DNA of 64,000 bases from Amedibacterium intestinale (GTDB taxonomy: Bacteria > Bacillota_I > Bacilli_A > Erysipelotrichales > Erysipelotrichaceae), in the NCBI RefSeq assembly GCF_010537335.1, contig NZ_AP019711.1:744001-808000 (forward strand). The letters are read 5' to 3'. The notes below the pieces were generated by a model, which was not told the DNA's origin, did no database searches, and saw nothing but the letters and a program-made list of their open reading frames with translations. Positions 1 to 7,821 of this stretch are shown piece after piece. The position numbers were made by a program, and so were the translations under genes. The stretch's first letter is position 1. Every line of letters begins with the position of its first letter.

Positions 1-331
1 CAGAAATTGCCCCATAAAATAAACAGGTAATAATAACTGCACATGGCATGCCTGCCAATCGATTTCCTAAAAAGTAAGCAAAAATATCAAATAAACGTTT
101 GGAAACACCGCCTCTTGCCATCAAGATTCCTGATAAAACAAACATAGGAATTGCCAGTAATGGAAAAGAGTCAATTCCTCCAAGCATAGAGCGAATGATG
201 TATTCTCCTTTTACTGGAAAATTTGGATCCAGTAAAGAAGGCAATAAAGAACTGATACTTAAACCTGCAGAAATCGGTACAGAAAGAAGAAGCAAAACAA
301 CAAACAAAAGCATGATCCATAAAGCCATCAT
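1..331 (-). CDS. TRAP transporter large permease (DctM), N-terminal part
   Basis: N-terminal ~110 residues of the 12-helix TRAP permease; the rest runs off the left edge. The start is a double ATG with AGGAG 8 nt upstream, overlapping the TGA of the small permease, the usual dctQ-dctM coupling. The first helix is followed by the conserved GGIDSFPLLAIPMFVLSG region (about residues 49-66) and a MARGG turn, both typical of DctM. It works with the small permease and a periplasmic or lipoprotein solute-binding subunit that is not in the window. The neighbouring dehydrogenase genes suggest a carboxylate substrate, perhaps a shikimate/quinate-type acid (inference). Confidence 0.9.
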   Translation of the reverse strand, partial: MMALWIMLLFVVLLLLSVPISAGLSISSLLPSLLDPNFPVKGEYIIRSMLGGIDSFPLLAIPMFVLSGILMARGGVSKRLFDIFAYFLGNRLAGMPCAVIITCLFYGAIS

Positions 332-837
332 TGTACTTTCTCCTTTCTTCTTTGTATGAAAATATGCAGAATATTAGAAATATCCAGTAAAATTTGCTGA
401 AAAGCACGAATAGATGCAAGTACAAAGCCAGCAAGCGGTGCACTTTGTACGAAATACATCGGTAAATGACATGCAGGACTTACCTGCCCACTTTCTATAC
501 TGTCCAGCAAATAGAAAACGGCATAGTAAGATAAAGTGATAAAAAGCAGAAATAAAATAAGATTTAAAAGCAGTTGAAATACGACGTATATATTTTTTGG
601 AAACAACTTGATGATTTGATCAATTTTAATCGAAATCCATTTTTTTATACAATAGCTAATGCTTATAAAAGCAGACCAGATAAATAAATATCTTGTGATT
701 TCTTCTGACCAGCTCAAAGAAAAATTAAGAAGATAACGACAGAAAACCTGAACTCCCATAACAAGTGTCATGCAGGACAAAAATAGAACTAACAGAGTTT
801 CTTCCAAATTTTCATCTAACCAGTGAAAAAACTTCAT
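328..837 (-). CDS. TRAP transporter small permease (DctQ)
   Basis: A 169-residue protein with four predicted membrane helices (about 15-35, 48-65, 88-112, 130-150). It has the DctQ signature of a charged linker ending in SWSEEITRYLFIW (about residues 41-53). This subunit bridges the solute-binding protein and the large permease, whose gene overlaps it by 4 nt. It lies 55 nt downstream of an MFS carrier gene. No dctP-like gene lies upstream, which is the usual order, so the binding protein must be further left or elsewhere. Confidence 0.88.
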   Translation of the reverse strand: MKFFHWLDENLEETLLVLFLSCMTLVMGVQVFCRYLLNFSLSWSEEITRYLFIWSAFISISYCIKKWISIKIDQIIKLFPKNIYVVFQLLLNLILFLLFITLSYYAVFYLLDSIESGQVSPACHLPMYFVQSAPLAGFVLASIRAFQQILLDISNILHIFIQRRKEKVQ

Positions 838-892
838 AACCTTCCTCCTCGTACTGTATCAGTATATAGAAATTTTAATATCCTTACAAGTT

Positions 893-2065
893 TTAAACTT
901 TTTCAATGAGTTTATTAAAACGCATATTAACAAATATTGCCAAAATAACACCCAAACCTGTAATAACGATATTCAATATCACAACACCTAAAGGACCACT
1001 TCCAGCACTTACTACAGAAGCTAAAGATAAGATTAGATAATTCGCTAAAGAAGAAGCAATCATAATAATACTTGTGATCGTTCCTTTGATTTGCGGGAAT
1101 AAGTCATTTACAGTTGCGGTTGCAAGCTGCAGCACTCCTCCAGCTGCAAAAAATCCCATTAAGAATCCTACGACTTGACACATAAGAGGTGTTTGTACAA
1201 AATACACTGCAACTAATGATAATAATGCACATAATGGATAGACTGCAAGAAAGCGTACCTGCTTGATCTTTTTAACTAAGACTGCAGTAAGCAATACAGC
1301 TAAAATTGTACCTGTAGCATAGTATGTCTGAATGGTTTGCGGATTTGTCATTCCAGCCATTTTTCCCAATTCCTGATTACAGTTTAACCATAACTGGAAA
1401 GTTGATGTACAAGTGAACCCAATCAAGATCAATGCAATGCTTTCTGGAGTAAATTTAGCGTGTTTTAATTTTTCAAAGAAACCTTCTTCTTTTCCTTCTT
1501 CTTTTTCATCTTTTGGAAGTGGAAGTTTTACAACAAGCACACCGATAATCGCAATGCATACAGCCATCAAAATAAACAAAGTTCTAAATGACATATTGTT
1601 GTCCGCAACAAATAAAATCATATATGGCAGCACAAGCTGTCCCAAAGAAATTCCTAATTTCGTACACAAAGTAGCTAGTCCGCTGTTTGGCTTTAAAATT
1701 TCAACACAAGCAGGAATAACCCCTGTATCTAAGAATGAGTTTGCAGCTCCTCCAATGATTGCGGCAATATATGCCAAATACATATTTGGTGCATAAACAA
1801 CTCCTACAAAATATACTGCATAAGATAGGATTCCTATAAGAGTTGATATTCTTCTTCCCAGCTTATCGGATAAAGGACCAGAGAAAGGAAGTGTAATCAA
1901 ACGTCCCAGCCCCATTGCGGCAATTACTAATAAAACCTGTTCTGCACTACAGTTCCACTGAATTGCTAAATCTGCTTTATATTGGCTTAGAATGGATGCC
2001 CCAATCCCATGGATAAAAAAGTTTAAATATAATATAAATGCACTTGGATAATATTTTTTATTCAT
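893..2065 (-). CDS. MFS transporter
   Basis: A 390-residue major facilitator with about 12 hydrophobic segments. The loop 2-3 motif GPLSDKLGRR is at residues 63-72, and a charged central loop (about 188-200) separates the two six-helix halves. The start is set by GGAG 9 nt upstream of the ATG. The position between the dehydrogenase-like gene and the TRAP genes suggests uptake or exchange of the same hydroaromatic acids, or export of their products. A hairpin terminator separates it from the dehydrogenase gene, so it may be expressed at a lower level or from its own promoter. The substrate cannot be read from the sequence. Confidence 0.82.
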   Translation of the reverse strand: MNKKYYPSAFILYLNFFIHGIGASILSQYKADLAIQWNCSAEQVLLVIAAMGLGRLITLPFSGPLSDKLGRRISTLIGILSYAVYFVGVVYAPNMYLAYIAAIIGGAANSFLDTGVIPACVEILKPNSGLATLCTKLGISLGQLVLPYMILFVADNNMSFRTLFILMAVCIAIIGVLVVKLPLPKDEKEEGKEEGFFEKLKHAKFTPESIALILIGFTCTSTFQLWLNCNQELGKMAGMTNPQTIQTYYATGTILAVLLTAVLVKKIKQVRFLAVYPLCALLSLVAVYFVQTPLMCQVVGFLMGFFAAGGVLQLATATVNDLFPQIKGTITSIIMIASSLANYLILSLASVVSAGSGPLGVVILNIVITGLGVILAIFVNMRFNKLIEKV

Positions 2066-2097
2066 TTTTATGTTCTCCTATATCTTTCCATCTCACT

Positions 2098-2136
2098 TTA
2101 AAAAATAGCTGTGTCAAAACAGTGTTCAACACAGCT
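2098..2136 (-). terminator. Intercistronic terminator hairpin
   Basis: The arms AGCTGTGT (2107-2114) and ACACAGCT (2129-2136) pair; on the minus strand a run of Ts follows. It lies between the dehydrogenase-like gene and the MFS gene, so it should reduce read-through into the transporters. Confidence 0.7.
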
Positions 2137-2146
2137 TTCCTCTACG

Positions 2147-3019
2147 TTAATCCTCAATATGTAAAATTTCTTTCATGTATGCAATTGGCATATCTTCTCC
2201 TGTCCACATTTTAAATGCAGCAGCACCCTGGTATAACATCATACCTAATCCATTCATACATGGACAGCCAACTTCTTCCGCAACTTCTAAAAGTTTCGTC
2301 TTTGTAGGCATATATACAACATCTGTTACGATCAAGTTTGGACGAAGATAACTTGCATCAGGAATTACCATCTGTCCTTCCAATGGTTTCATACCTACAC
2401 CAGTTGCATTCGCAAACAGATAGCTGTCTGCGATTTCACGACGTAATGCTTCTTTGTCATCCAAATCAAATAATGTTGCCTTACAGTTTGTTTTTTCATT
2501 GATATTTTTTACATTTTGTACAGCTCTATCCCAGAATTCATCTTTGCGATTGAAAATGGAAATTTCTTTTACGCCATCTAAGGCAGCTTGGATTTCAATT
2601 GCAGTTGCAGCACCACCAGCACCGACAATTGTCATTTTCTTTCCAATGACATCAAATCCTTTATCTTTCAAAGATCTCATGTATCCAATACCATCTGTAA
2701 TATTGCCAGTCAACACGCCATTGTCATTTACGACTGTATTTACTGCACCGCACAATTCTGCTGCAGGAGATAATTTATCTAAATACTTTCCAATAACGGT
2801 TTTGTTTGGCATAGATACATTATATCCACGTACTCCCAATGCCTTAAATCCTTTTACTGCATCTTCCAGCTGTTCTGTACCAACCTCAAATGCAAGGTAA
2901 GCATAATCCAAACCAAGTTTCGCAAATGCTTCATTATGCATCGTAGGTGATTTTGAATGACGAATTGGTGTTGCGATCAATCCAATCAATTCTGTGTGTC
3001 CTGTAATTCTTTCTGCCAT
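2147..3019 (-). CDS. Shikimate/quinate dehydrogenase-family protein (AroE/YdiB-like)
   Basis: A 290-residue protein with the two-domain AroE fold. HSKSP (21-25) binds substrate, the catalytic Lys is K73 in NVSMPNK, the catalytic Asp is D109 in GNITDG, and a GAGGAA nucleotide-binding turn sits at 133-138. The C-terminal MNGLGMMLYQG helix is also present. The family interconverts shikimate and 3-dehydroshikimate, or quinate and 3-dehydroquinate in YdiB. A second AroE domain fused to AroK lies 3.5 kb away in an anabolic unit, so this copy is more likely catabolic. Its promoter block resembles that of the adjacent oxidoreductase, and a LysR gene is divergent. Confidence 0.88.
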   Translation of the reverse strand: MAERITGHTELIGLIATPIRHSKSPTMHNEAFAKLGLDYAYLAFEVGTEQLEDAVKGFKALGVRGYNVSMPNKTVIGKYLDKLSPAAELCGAVNTVVNDNGVLTGNITDGIGYMRSLKDKGFDVIGKKMTIVGAGGAATAIEIQAALDGVKEISIFNRKDEFWDRAVQNVKNINEKTNCKATLFDLDDKEALRREIADSYLFANATGVGMKPLEGQMVIPDASYLRPNLIVTDVVYMPTKTKLLEVAEEVGCPCMNGLGMMLYQGAAAFKMWTGEDMPIAYMKEILHIED

Positions 3020-3062
3020 AATCTATTCCTCCTATATTCTAGATTTTTTATAAAGGACTGAT

Positions 3063-3120
3063 GAATGTTATCACATTCACAAGTAACATTATTATAATTG
3101 ATATAATTCTATAAAAACAA
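3063..3120 (-). promoter_or_regulatory. Promoter and inverted repeat upstream of the AroE-like gene
   Basis: Reading leftward: -35 TTGTTT (3120-3115), an 18-nt spacer, -10 TATAAT (3096-3091), then an inverted repeat GAATG-N6-CATTC (3063-3078) in the leader. The same arrangement, with the same -35, spacer and -10, precedes the oxidoreductase gene at 5217-5279. A shared regulator, plausibly the divergent LysR protein, is inferred. Confidence 0.6.
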
Positions 3121-3167
3121 TTAAGTTTATTCATCTTTTCTATAGAATTCTTCTATGAATTAATTTT

Positions 3168-3207
3168 TTGATAAGATGCCCCGATATGGGCATCTTATCA
3201 ATTTTTT
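3168..3207 (+). terminator. 14-bp hairpin with T-run on the plus strand
   Basis: Perfect arms TTGATAAGATGCCC (3168-3181) and GGGCATCTTATCAA (3188-3201) are followed by six Ts on the plus strand. It directly abuts the stop of the leftward oxidoreductase gene. For that gene it is a stem without a following T-run, so the textbook terminator orientation is plus. Confidence 0.6.
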
Positions 3208-5200
3208 ACATAAATTCTTTACGTTTTAAAATATTAATGATATTTCGTCCTTCACTAACCCCATCAATGATACGGCGAGCTCTTACACTGTCACCAATAT
3301 TGATGATTTCTACATCTTCCTGTGCAAAAGCCTCTTCAATTTCAGATAGATGAGGTGCATAAGAACGCATTCCAAGGCATACAAAACCATAGTCAAAATC
3401 TAAACGTTCTATGTTCTCTGCACGTTTTACCATGAAATATGTATCTCCAACTTCCTGCAAAGCTGTTTCCGTTAATACATTTACATGATGTTTTTCCAGC
3501 ATATCATAAGTTCCAATTTTTGTGACGACATCCAAATCTTTTCCAACAACCGGCTGCATTTCTACAATACTTACCTCTGCATTTCGATTTGCGAAAAATT
3601 CTACCACATCAAGTCCAACAGCGCCACCGCCTACAACTACGACTTTTTTACCTGTGCAGTCTTCTGGATAAGAATCAATGTGTGAAATCATTCCTAAAAT
3701 ACCTTTTACTTTTGTTTCATCTTTATCAATATTTTCCTTTAACCCCTTAATTGGCGGTAATAAAGGTGTAGACCCACTTGCATTTATAATAATATCAGGT
3801 TTTAACATACGCAGCAGTTTTACATTGGCCTGCGTTTCTGTTAGGGCAATTAGATTTCGAAGTTTTTCTGCACGATGAATTAAATATGCAGGGAAATCAT
3901 GCAGACGTTTCTTTTCTGGAATCTTAGAAATTGCGACACTTAATCCACCAAGTTCCTTTTCTTTTTCAATCAAGAAAGTCGTACATCCAACTTCTGCTGC
4001 AGTACATGCTGCTTCCAAACCTGCACTGCCTCCACCGATAACAACCACATTGCATGGTTTCTTTATATTTTTTTCTTTATATCCATCTCCAATATTAACA
4101 CTTGGATTTACCGTACAGCGAATTGGACGATTTAAGCCAATACGATGTCCACTGCATCCAATATTACAGGAAATACATTTACGAATTTCATCTTCTTTTC
4201 CATATTTCGCTTTGTTTGGCCAATTAGGATCCGCAATCAGCTGTCTACCCAAACCTACAAAATCTGCATCTTCACTTTCAAGAATTTCTTCCGCAACTTT
4301 AGGATCTCGGATATTTCCGCAAGTAATGACAGGTTTATTGAATTTTTCTCTTATTGCCTTTGCCAGATAAGATTTCCAGCCATCTTTTAAGTAGTTTGCA
4401 TCAATCTGGTAATGAATAGAATCTACCAAACCTGCCGATACATCAAGAATATCCACTTCTTCCTGGAAATACGTCAATAGTTCCAATGTATCCTCTAGTG
4501 TATTTCCACCTTTCAAAAATTCATCTGCAGAAATTCTAACCAAGATAGGAAACATTGGTCCTACCTGTTTACGTACTTCTTCAATAACCAGTTTAGCAAA
4601 GCGTGCACGATTTTGTGCACTTCCACCAAATTCATCCTCACGATTATTGGTTAGCGGCGATAAAAACTGTGAAATCAAATAAGAATGTCCTGCGTGAATT
4701 TCAACAGCATCAAATCCGATGATTTGTGCACGTTTTGCAGCTTTTCCATATTTTTTTACGATTTCATAAATTTCTTCCGTTTTTAAAGGACGTGGTGTTT
4801 TTCCTCCTTTTTTATTTGGAAGATTTCCAGCGGAAACCGGCTGCATACCAATACGTTCTTCTAATGCACTGGCTCCGGCATGATTTAACTGAATCGCAAT
4901 TTTTGTACCATGTTTATGCACTTCTTCACACAATTTGTATAATCTAGGCATGTAGTTGTCATGATCGATTCTCAATTGTGTTGTCCCATTGGAACCGCCT
5001 GGATAGTCCACACAAGCATTTTCTACGATCAAAAGACCAGCTCCACCCATAGCTCGCTGTTCATAGTAGTCGATATGAAGAAAACTCATTTCCCCATTTT
5101 GTTCACCAAAGTTTGTTCCCATCGGTGTCATTACGACACGATTTGGAATCGTTACATTTTTTACGGTAATTGGCGAAAATAACTTTTTATACTTATTCAT
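3206..5200 (-). CDS. NADH:flavin oxidoreductase, old-yellow-enzyme/enoate reductase type
   Basis: A 664-residue enzyme of the 2,4-dienoyl-CoA reductase/BaiCD architecture. It has an N-terminal FMN TIM barrel (to about 340), then a 4Fe-4S cysteine cluster (CISCNIGC plus a downstream RCTVNP cysteine), then FAD- and NAD(P)-binding halves with GGGSAGLEAA and VVVVGGGAVGLD turns. Such enzymes reduce activated C=C bonds in the cytosol. The start was placed at the Met preceded by GAGGAGG, not at the upstream Met. As first gene of a LysR-linked locus next to a quinate/shikimate dehydrogenase-like enzyme, it may reduce a hydroaromatic acid such as dehydroshikimate or a derivative (inference). Confidence 0.9.
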   Translation of the reverse strand: MNKYKKLFSPITVKNVTIPNRVVMTPMGTNFGEQNGEMSFLHIDYYEQRAMGGAGLLIVENACVDYPGGSNGTTQLRIDHDNYMPRLYKLCEEVHKHGTKIAIQLNHAGASALEERIGMQPVSAGNLPNKKGGKTPRPLKTEEIYEIVKKYGKAAKRAQIIGFDAVEIHAGHSYLISQFLSPLTNNREDEFGGSAQNRARFAKLVIEEVRKQVGPMFPILVRISADEFLKGGNTLEDTLELLTYFQEEVDILDVSAGLVDSIHYQIDANYLKDGWKSYLAKAIREKFNKPVITCGNIRDPKVAEEILESEDADFVGLGRQLIADPNWPNKAKYGKEDEIRKCISCNIGCSGHRIGLNRPIRCTVNPSVNIGDGYKEKNIKKPCNVVVIGGGSAGLEAACTAAEVGCTTFLIEKEKELGGLSVAISKIPEKKRLHDFPAYLIHRAEKLRNLIALTETQANVKLLRMLKPDIIINASGSTPLLPPIKGLKENIDKDETKVKGILGMISHIDSYPEDCTGKKVVVVGGGAVGLDVVEFFANRNAEVSIVEMQPVVGKDLDVVTKIGTYDMLEKHHVNVLTETALQEVGDTYFMVKRAENIERLDFDYGFVCLGMRSYAPHLSEIEEAFAQEDVEIINIGDSVRARRIIDGVSEGRNIINILKRKEFM

Positions 5201-5216
5201 CTTTTCCTCCTCAAAT

Positions 5217-5279
5217 GAATGATATTTCATTCACAAGTTAACCGTAATTATTATAATCGTTACAATTACACAAAAACAA
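5217..5279 (-). promoter_or_regulatory. Promoter and inverted repeat upstream of the oxidoreductase
   Basis: -35 TTGTTT (5279-5274), an 18-nt spacer, -10 TATAAT (5255-5250), then GAATG-N6-CATTC (5217-5232) just before the ribosome site. It is a diverged copy of the block at 3063-3120. It lies in the divergent interval with the LysR gene, where LysR regulators usually bind. Confidence 0.6.
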
Positions 5280-5375
5280 TTTAGTTATTTTACATTATTT
5301 ATAGATAATATCTATGATTAACTTGTCATTTTCGATATTTCTTTTATATAATAAGGATGAAATGGAGGAAACTTT

Positions 5376-6272
5376 ATGAATTTAAACTATTTATATTATT
5401 TTAAAGTCCTTGCGGAAACGGAACACTATACACATGCGGCAACCCTTTTAAAGATTACACAGCCTTCCCTTTCACATGCGATACATTGTTTAGAAGAAGA
5501 GTTAAATGCTTATTTATTTGGAAAACAAGGTCGCAATATCAAACTTACAAAGTATGGGAAAATCTTTTATAATTATATCAATGAAGGACTTCTGCAAATC
5601 GAAAAAGGACAAAGCGTGTTACAGTCTATAACTTCTCCAAAAAACGGACAAATTGATTTAGGGTTTATTTATACTTTAGGAGCACGATTTGTTCCTCAGT
5701 TATTAAAAAGCTTTTTATCCATAGAAGAAAACAAAAATGTCCATTTTTCTTTAAATCAAGGTACGACATCACAGCTGATTCAAGGGCTAAAAGAAGAAAA
5801 GTATGACATTGTTCTTTGTTCGCATGTACATAACGAAAAAGAAATCCACTTTCTTCCTGTCGTAAAAGAAAACCTTGTTGTCATTGTCCCAAACAACCAT
5901 CCATATGCCAATCGAAAAGAAATTGATTTATCTCTTCTAAAAGAAGAAAAATTTGTATATTACTCAAAAAGCAGTGGAATTCGCCCCTTATTAGATTCCT
6001 TATTTGAAAAGGTAAATATAGAACCGCATATTGCCTGTGAGGTAGAAGAAGACAGTGCTGTCATGGGGCTGGTAGGTATCAATTATGGCATTGCCATCGT
6101 TCCCGATATTCCTTTAATCGATACTTTCCCTATACATAAATTAAAAATTATAAATCCCTCTTATGAGCGCTACATATATCTGGCAACTATGAAAAATCGC
6201 TATCTTCCCCCTGCTGTTCATACGTTTTGTAATTTTTTGATTCAAAATGCAACTGTAAATAATATAGAATAG
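5376..6272 (+). CDS. LysR-family transcriptional regulator
   Basis: A 298-residue regulator. The N-terminal winged helix-turn-helix spans about residues 1-60 (TQPSLSHAI recognition helix region), a linker helix follows to about 85, and then comes the two-lobed effector domain starting near GQIDLGFIYTLG. It is transcribed divergently from the oxidoreductase gene with a 175-nt shared interval, the standard layout for a LysR activator of the adjacent operon. GGAGG sits close upstream of the ATG. The effector is unknown; a hydroaromatic acid imported by the neighbouring transporters is the natural guess. Confidence 0.92.
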   Translation: MNLNYLYYFKVLAETEHYTHAATLLKITQPSLSHAIHCLEEELNAYLFGKQGRNIKLTKYGKIFYNYINEGLLQIEKGQSVLQSITSPKNGQIDLGFIYTLGARFVPQLLKSFLSIEENKNVHFSLNQGTTSQLIQGLKEEKYDIVLCSHVHNEKEIHFLPVVKENLVVIVPNNHPYANRKEIDLSLLKEEKFVYYSKSSGIRPLLDSLFEKVNIEPHIACEVEEDSAVMGLVGINYGIAIVPDIPLIDTFPIHKLKIINPSYERYIYLATMKNRYLPPAVHTFCNFLIQNATVNNIE

Positions 6273-6316
6273 TTTTCATTTTCTTTCTAAAGTTTTCAAT
6301 CCAAATGAAAAAGCAC

Positions 6317-6345
6317 TTGTTTTTCTTCCTCTATATGACTATAAT
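6317..6345 (+). promoter_or_regulatory. Promoter of the aro leader
   Basis: TTGTTT (6317-6322), a 17-nt spacer and TATAAT (6340-6345). The expected start point near 6352 leaves only about 15 nt before the leader-peptide ATG, as in classical attenuators. Confidence 0.72.
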
Positions 6346-6366
6346 ATAGTTACAGGAGTGATATTC

Positions 6367-6423
6367 ATGCAAAACAAAGCTTTCTTAACTACACGATTTT
6401 ATTATGTCTTTCGTAAACTCTGA
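6367..6423 (+). CDS. Phe/Tyr-rich leader peptide of the aro operon
   Basis: An 18-codon ORF, MQNKAFLTTRFYYVFRKL, with AGGAG (6354-6358) 8 nt before the ATG. Five of the 18 residues are Phe or Tyr, four of them clustered as FYYVF. The last two codons and the stop lie inside the 5' arm of a terminator (6415-6467). A ribosome stalled at the aromatic codons would sit next to the hairpin. One finishing at the stop would cover the 5' arm, so the exact switching logic needs a competing structure I could not assign. The downstream genes make chorismate precursors, so regulation by Phe-tRNA or Tyr-tRNA charging fits. Confidence 0.75.
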   Translation: MQNKAFLTTRFYYVFRKL

Positions 6424-6467
6424 AAATGCAGTCATATAAAATAATAGACTGTTTTTTCAGAGTTTTT
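6415..6467 (+). terminator. Attenuator terminator in the aro leader
   Basis: Twelve base pairs AAACTCTGAAAA (6415-6426) with TTTTCAGAGTTT (6454-6465), then a two-base internal loop and CAGTC/GACTG, around a 13-nt loop. Ts follow at 6463-6467. The leader peptide's stop codon is within the 5' arm. Confidence 0.78.
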
Positions 6468-6473
6468 ATAAGC

Positions 6474-6507
6474 AAGCATTCAAACATTGGTTAGGAATGC
6501 TTTTTTT
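6474..6507 (+). terminator. Second hairpin with T-run before aroE-aroK
   Basis: AAGCATTC (6474-6481) pairs with GAATGCTT (6495-6502) and a run of seven Ts begins at 6501. It lies 36 nt before the aroE-aroK start. It could be a tandem terminator or part of the alternative fold of the attenuator. Confidence 0.6.
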
Positions 6508-6542
6508 GTTTTATGAACATTGCTTTTCAGGAGGTAGAAAAT

Positions 6543-7808
6543 ATGAGATATGGTCTTATTGGAGAAAAGCTGGGACATAGCTTTTCCAAAGAAATTCATG
6601 AAAAAATTGCAGATTACACATACGATTTAATTCCATTAACTAAGCATGAGTTTCATACCTTTATGAAACAAAAAGATTTTGCGGCCATCAATGTCACGAT
6701 TCCCTATAAAAAAGATGTCATTCCCTATTTAGACGAAATGGACATGCAGGCAAAATCGATTGGGGCTGTTAATACGATTGTGAATAAGAATGGAAAATTA
6801 ATTGGACATAACACAGATTTTGATGGTTTCCTGTATATGGTTCGCCACCATAACATCCATATGAAAGATAAAAAAGTTTTGATCATCGGCAATGGCGGTG
6901 CTGCTCAGGCTGTCAAAGCGGTTGTAAAGCATGAACAGGCAAAAGAAATGATCATTGTTGATATCATAAAAACGGAAGATACGATTACCTATGATGAATG
7001 TTATGCTTTGCACAGTGATGCACAAATCATCATCAACACTTCCCCGGTTGGCATGTTTCCATCCATTGATGCCAGTCCGCTTCATCTGGAATATTTTAAA
7101 CAGTGTGAAGCACTGCTTGATGTCATATACAACCCTATTCTTACAAAACTGGCATTTGCAGCACAAGAACTAGGTATCAAACGTGTAAATGGATTAGAGA
7201 TGCTGGTTGCACAGGCAAAATATGCCGTTGAACATTTCCTGGATACAAAAATCGATGATGATATCATTGATAAAATTTACAAAGAATTGCTGATGAAGGA
7301 ATGTAACATTATCTTAATTGGCATGCCAAGTGCAGGAAAAACAACGATTGGAAAAATGCTGGAACAAAGAATGGATAAAAAGTTTATTGATTTAGATGAT
7401 GTCATTGTTGAAAAAGCAGGAATGACAATTCCTGAAATTTTTGATTTATTTGGTGAAGAAGGATTTCGACACCTGGAAACACTTGTCGCAAAAGAATTAA
7501 GTGCCATGCATAACATGATCATTGCGACTGGCGGTGGGACAATCAAAAACAAAGAAAATATGGATGCACTTCGATTAAATGGTATTATTATCTTTATTGA
7601 TCGGGATATCAACAAACTTATGACAAGTGATCCTAATCGTCCTTTATTAAAAAATGAAGATGCATTAAAGTCTTTACATAAAGAACGCTATCCGCTTTAT
7701 CAAAAATATGCAAGCATGGTTGTGATGAACAATGAAGCAATTGAACAAACCATAGAAGATGTGATACATGCCTATCAATCCATCATCTTGGAAGCTGTAG
7801 AAATATAA
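6543..7808 (+). CDS. Bifunctional shikimate dehydrogenase / shikimate kinase (AroE-AroK fusion)
   Basis: A 421-residue fusion. Residues 1-250 are AroE: HSFSKEIH substrate loop, catalytic Lys in NVTIPYKK, GHNTDFDG, NGGAAQAV nucleotide turn, NTSPVGMFP. Residues from about 257 are shikimate kinase: Walker A GMPSAGKTT, the DLDDVI motif, GEEGFRHLE and ATGGGT of the substrate site, and the lid RPLLKN. Together they catalyse dehydroshikimate to shikimate to shikimate-3-phosphate in the chorismate pathway. The ATG used has AGGAGG 8 nt upstream; an in-frame upstream ATG at 6513 lacks one. The gene is under the Phe/Tyr leader and is followed 13 nt later by DAHP synthase. Confidence 0.93.
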   Translation: MRYGLIGEKLGHSFSKEIHEKIADYTYDLIPLTKHEFHTFMKQKDFAAINVTIPYKKDVIPYLDEMDMQAKSIGAVNTIVNKNGKLIGHNTDFDGFLYMVRHHNIHMKDKKVLIIGNGGAAQAVKAVVKHEQAKEMIIVDIIKTEDTITYDECYALHSDAQIIINTSPVGMFPSIDASPLHLEYFKQCEALLDVIYNPILTKLAFAAQELGIKRVNGLEMLVAQAKYAVEHFLDTKIDDDIIDKIYKELLMKECNIILIGMPSAGKTTIGKMLEQRMDKKFIDLDDVIVEKAGMTIPEIFDLFGEEGFRHLETLVAKELSAMHNMIIATGGGTIKNKENMDALRLNGIIIFIDRDINKLMTSDPNRPLLKNEDALKSLHKERYPLYQKYASMVVMNNEAIEQTIEDVIHAYQSIILEAVEI

Positions 7809-7821
7809 GGAGATTTTGTTT

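Noticed and set aside
6351-6542. T-box riboswitch before aroE-aroK
   Set aside because: No T-box sequence (TGGNACCGCG) or stem I could be found; the short leader encodes a peptide instead.
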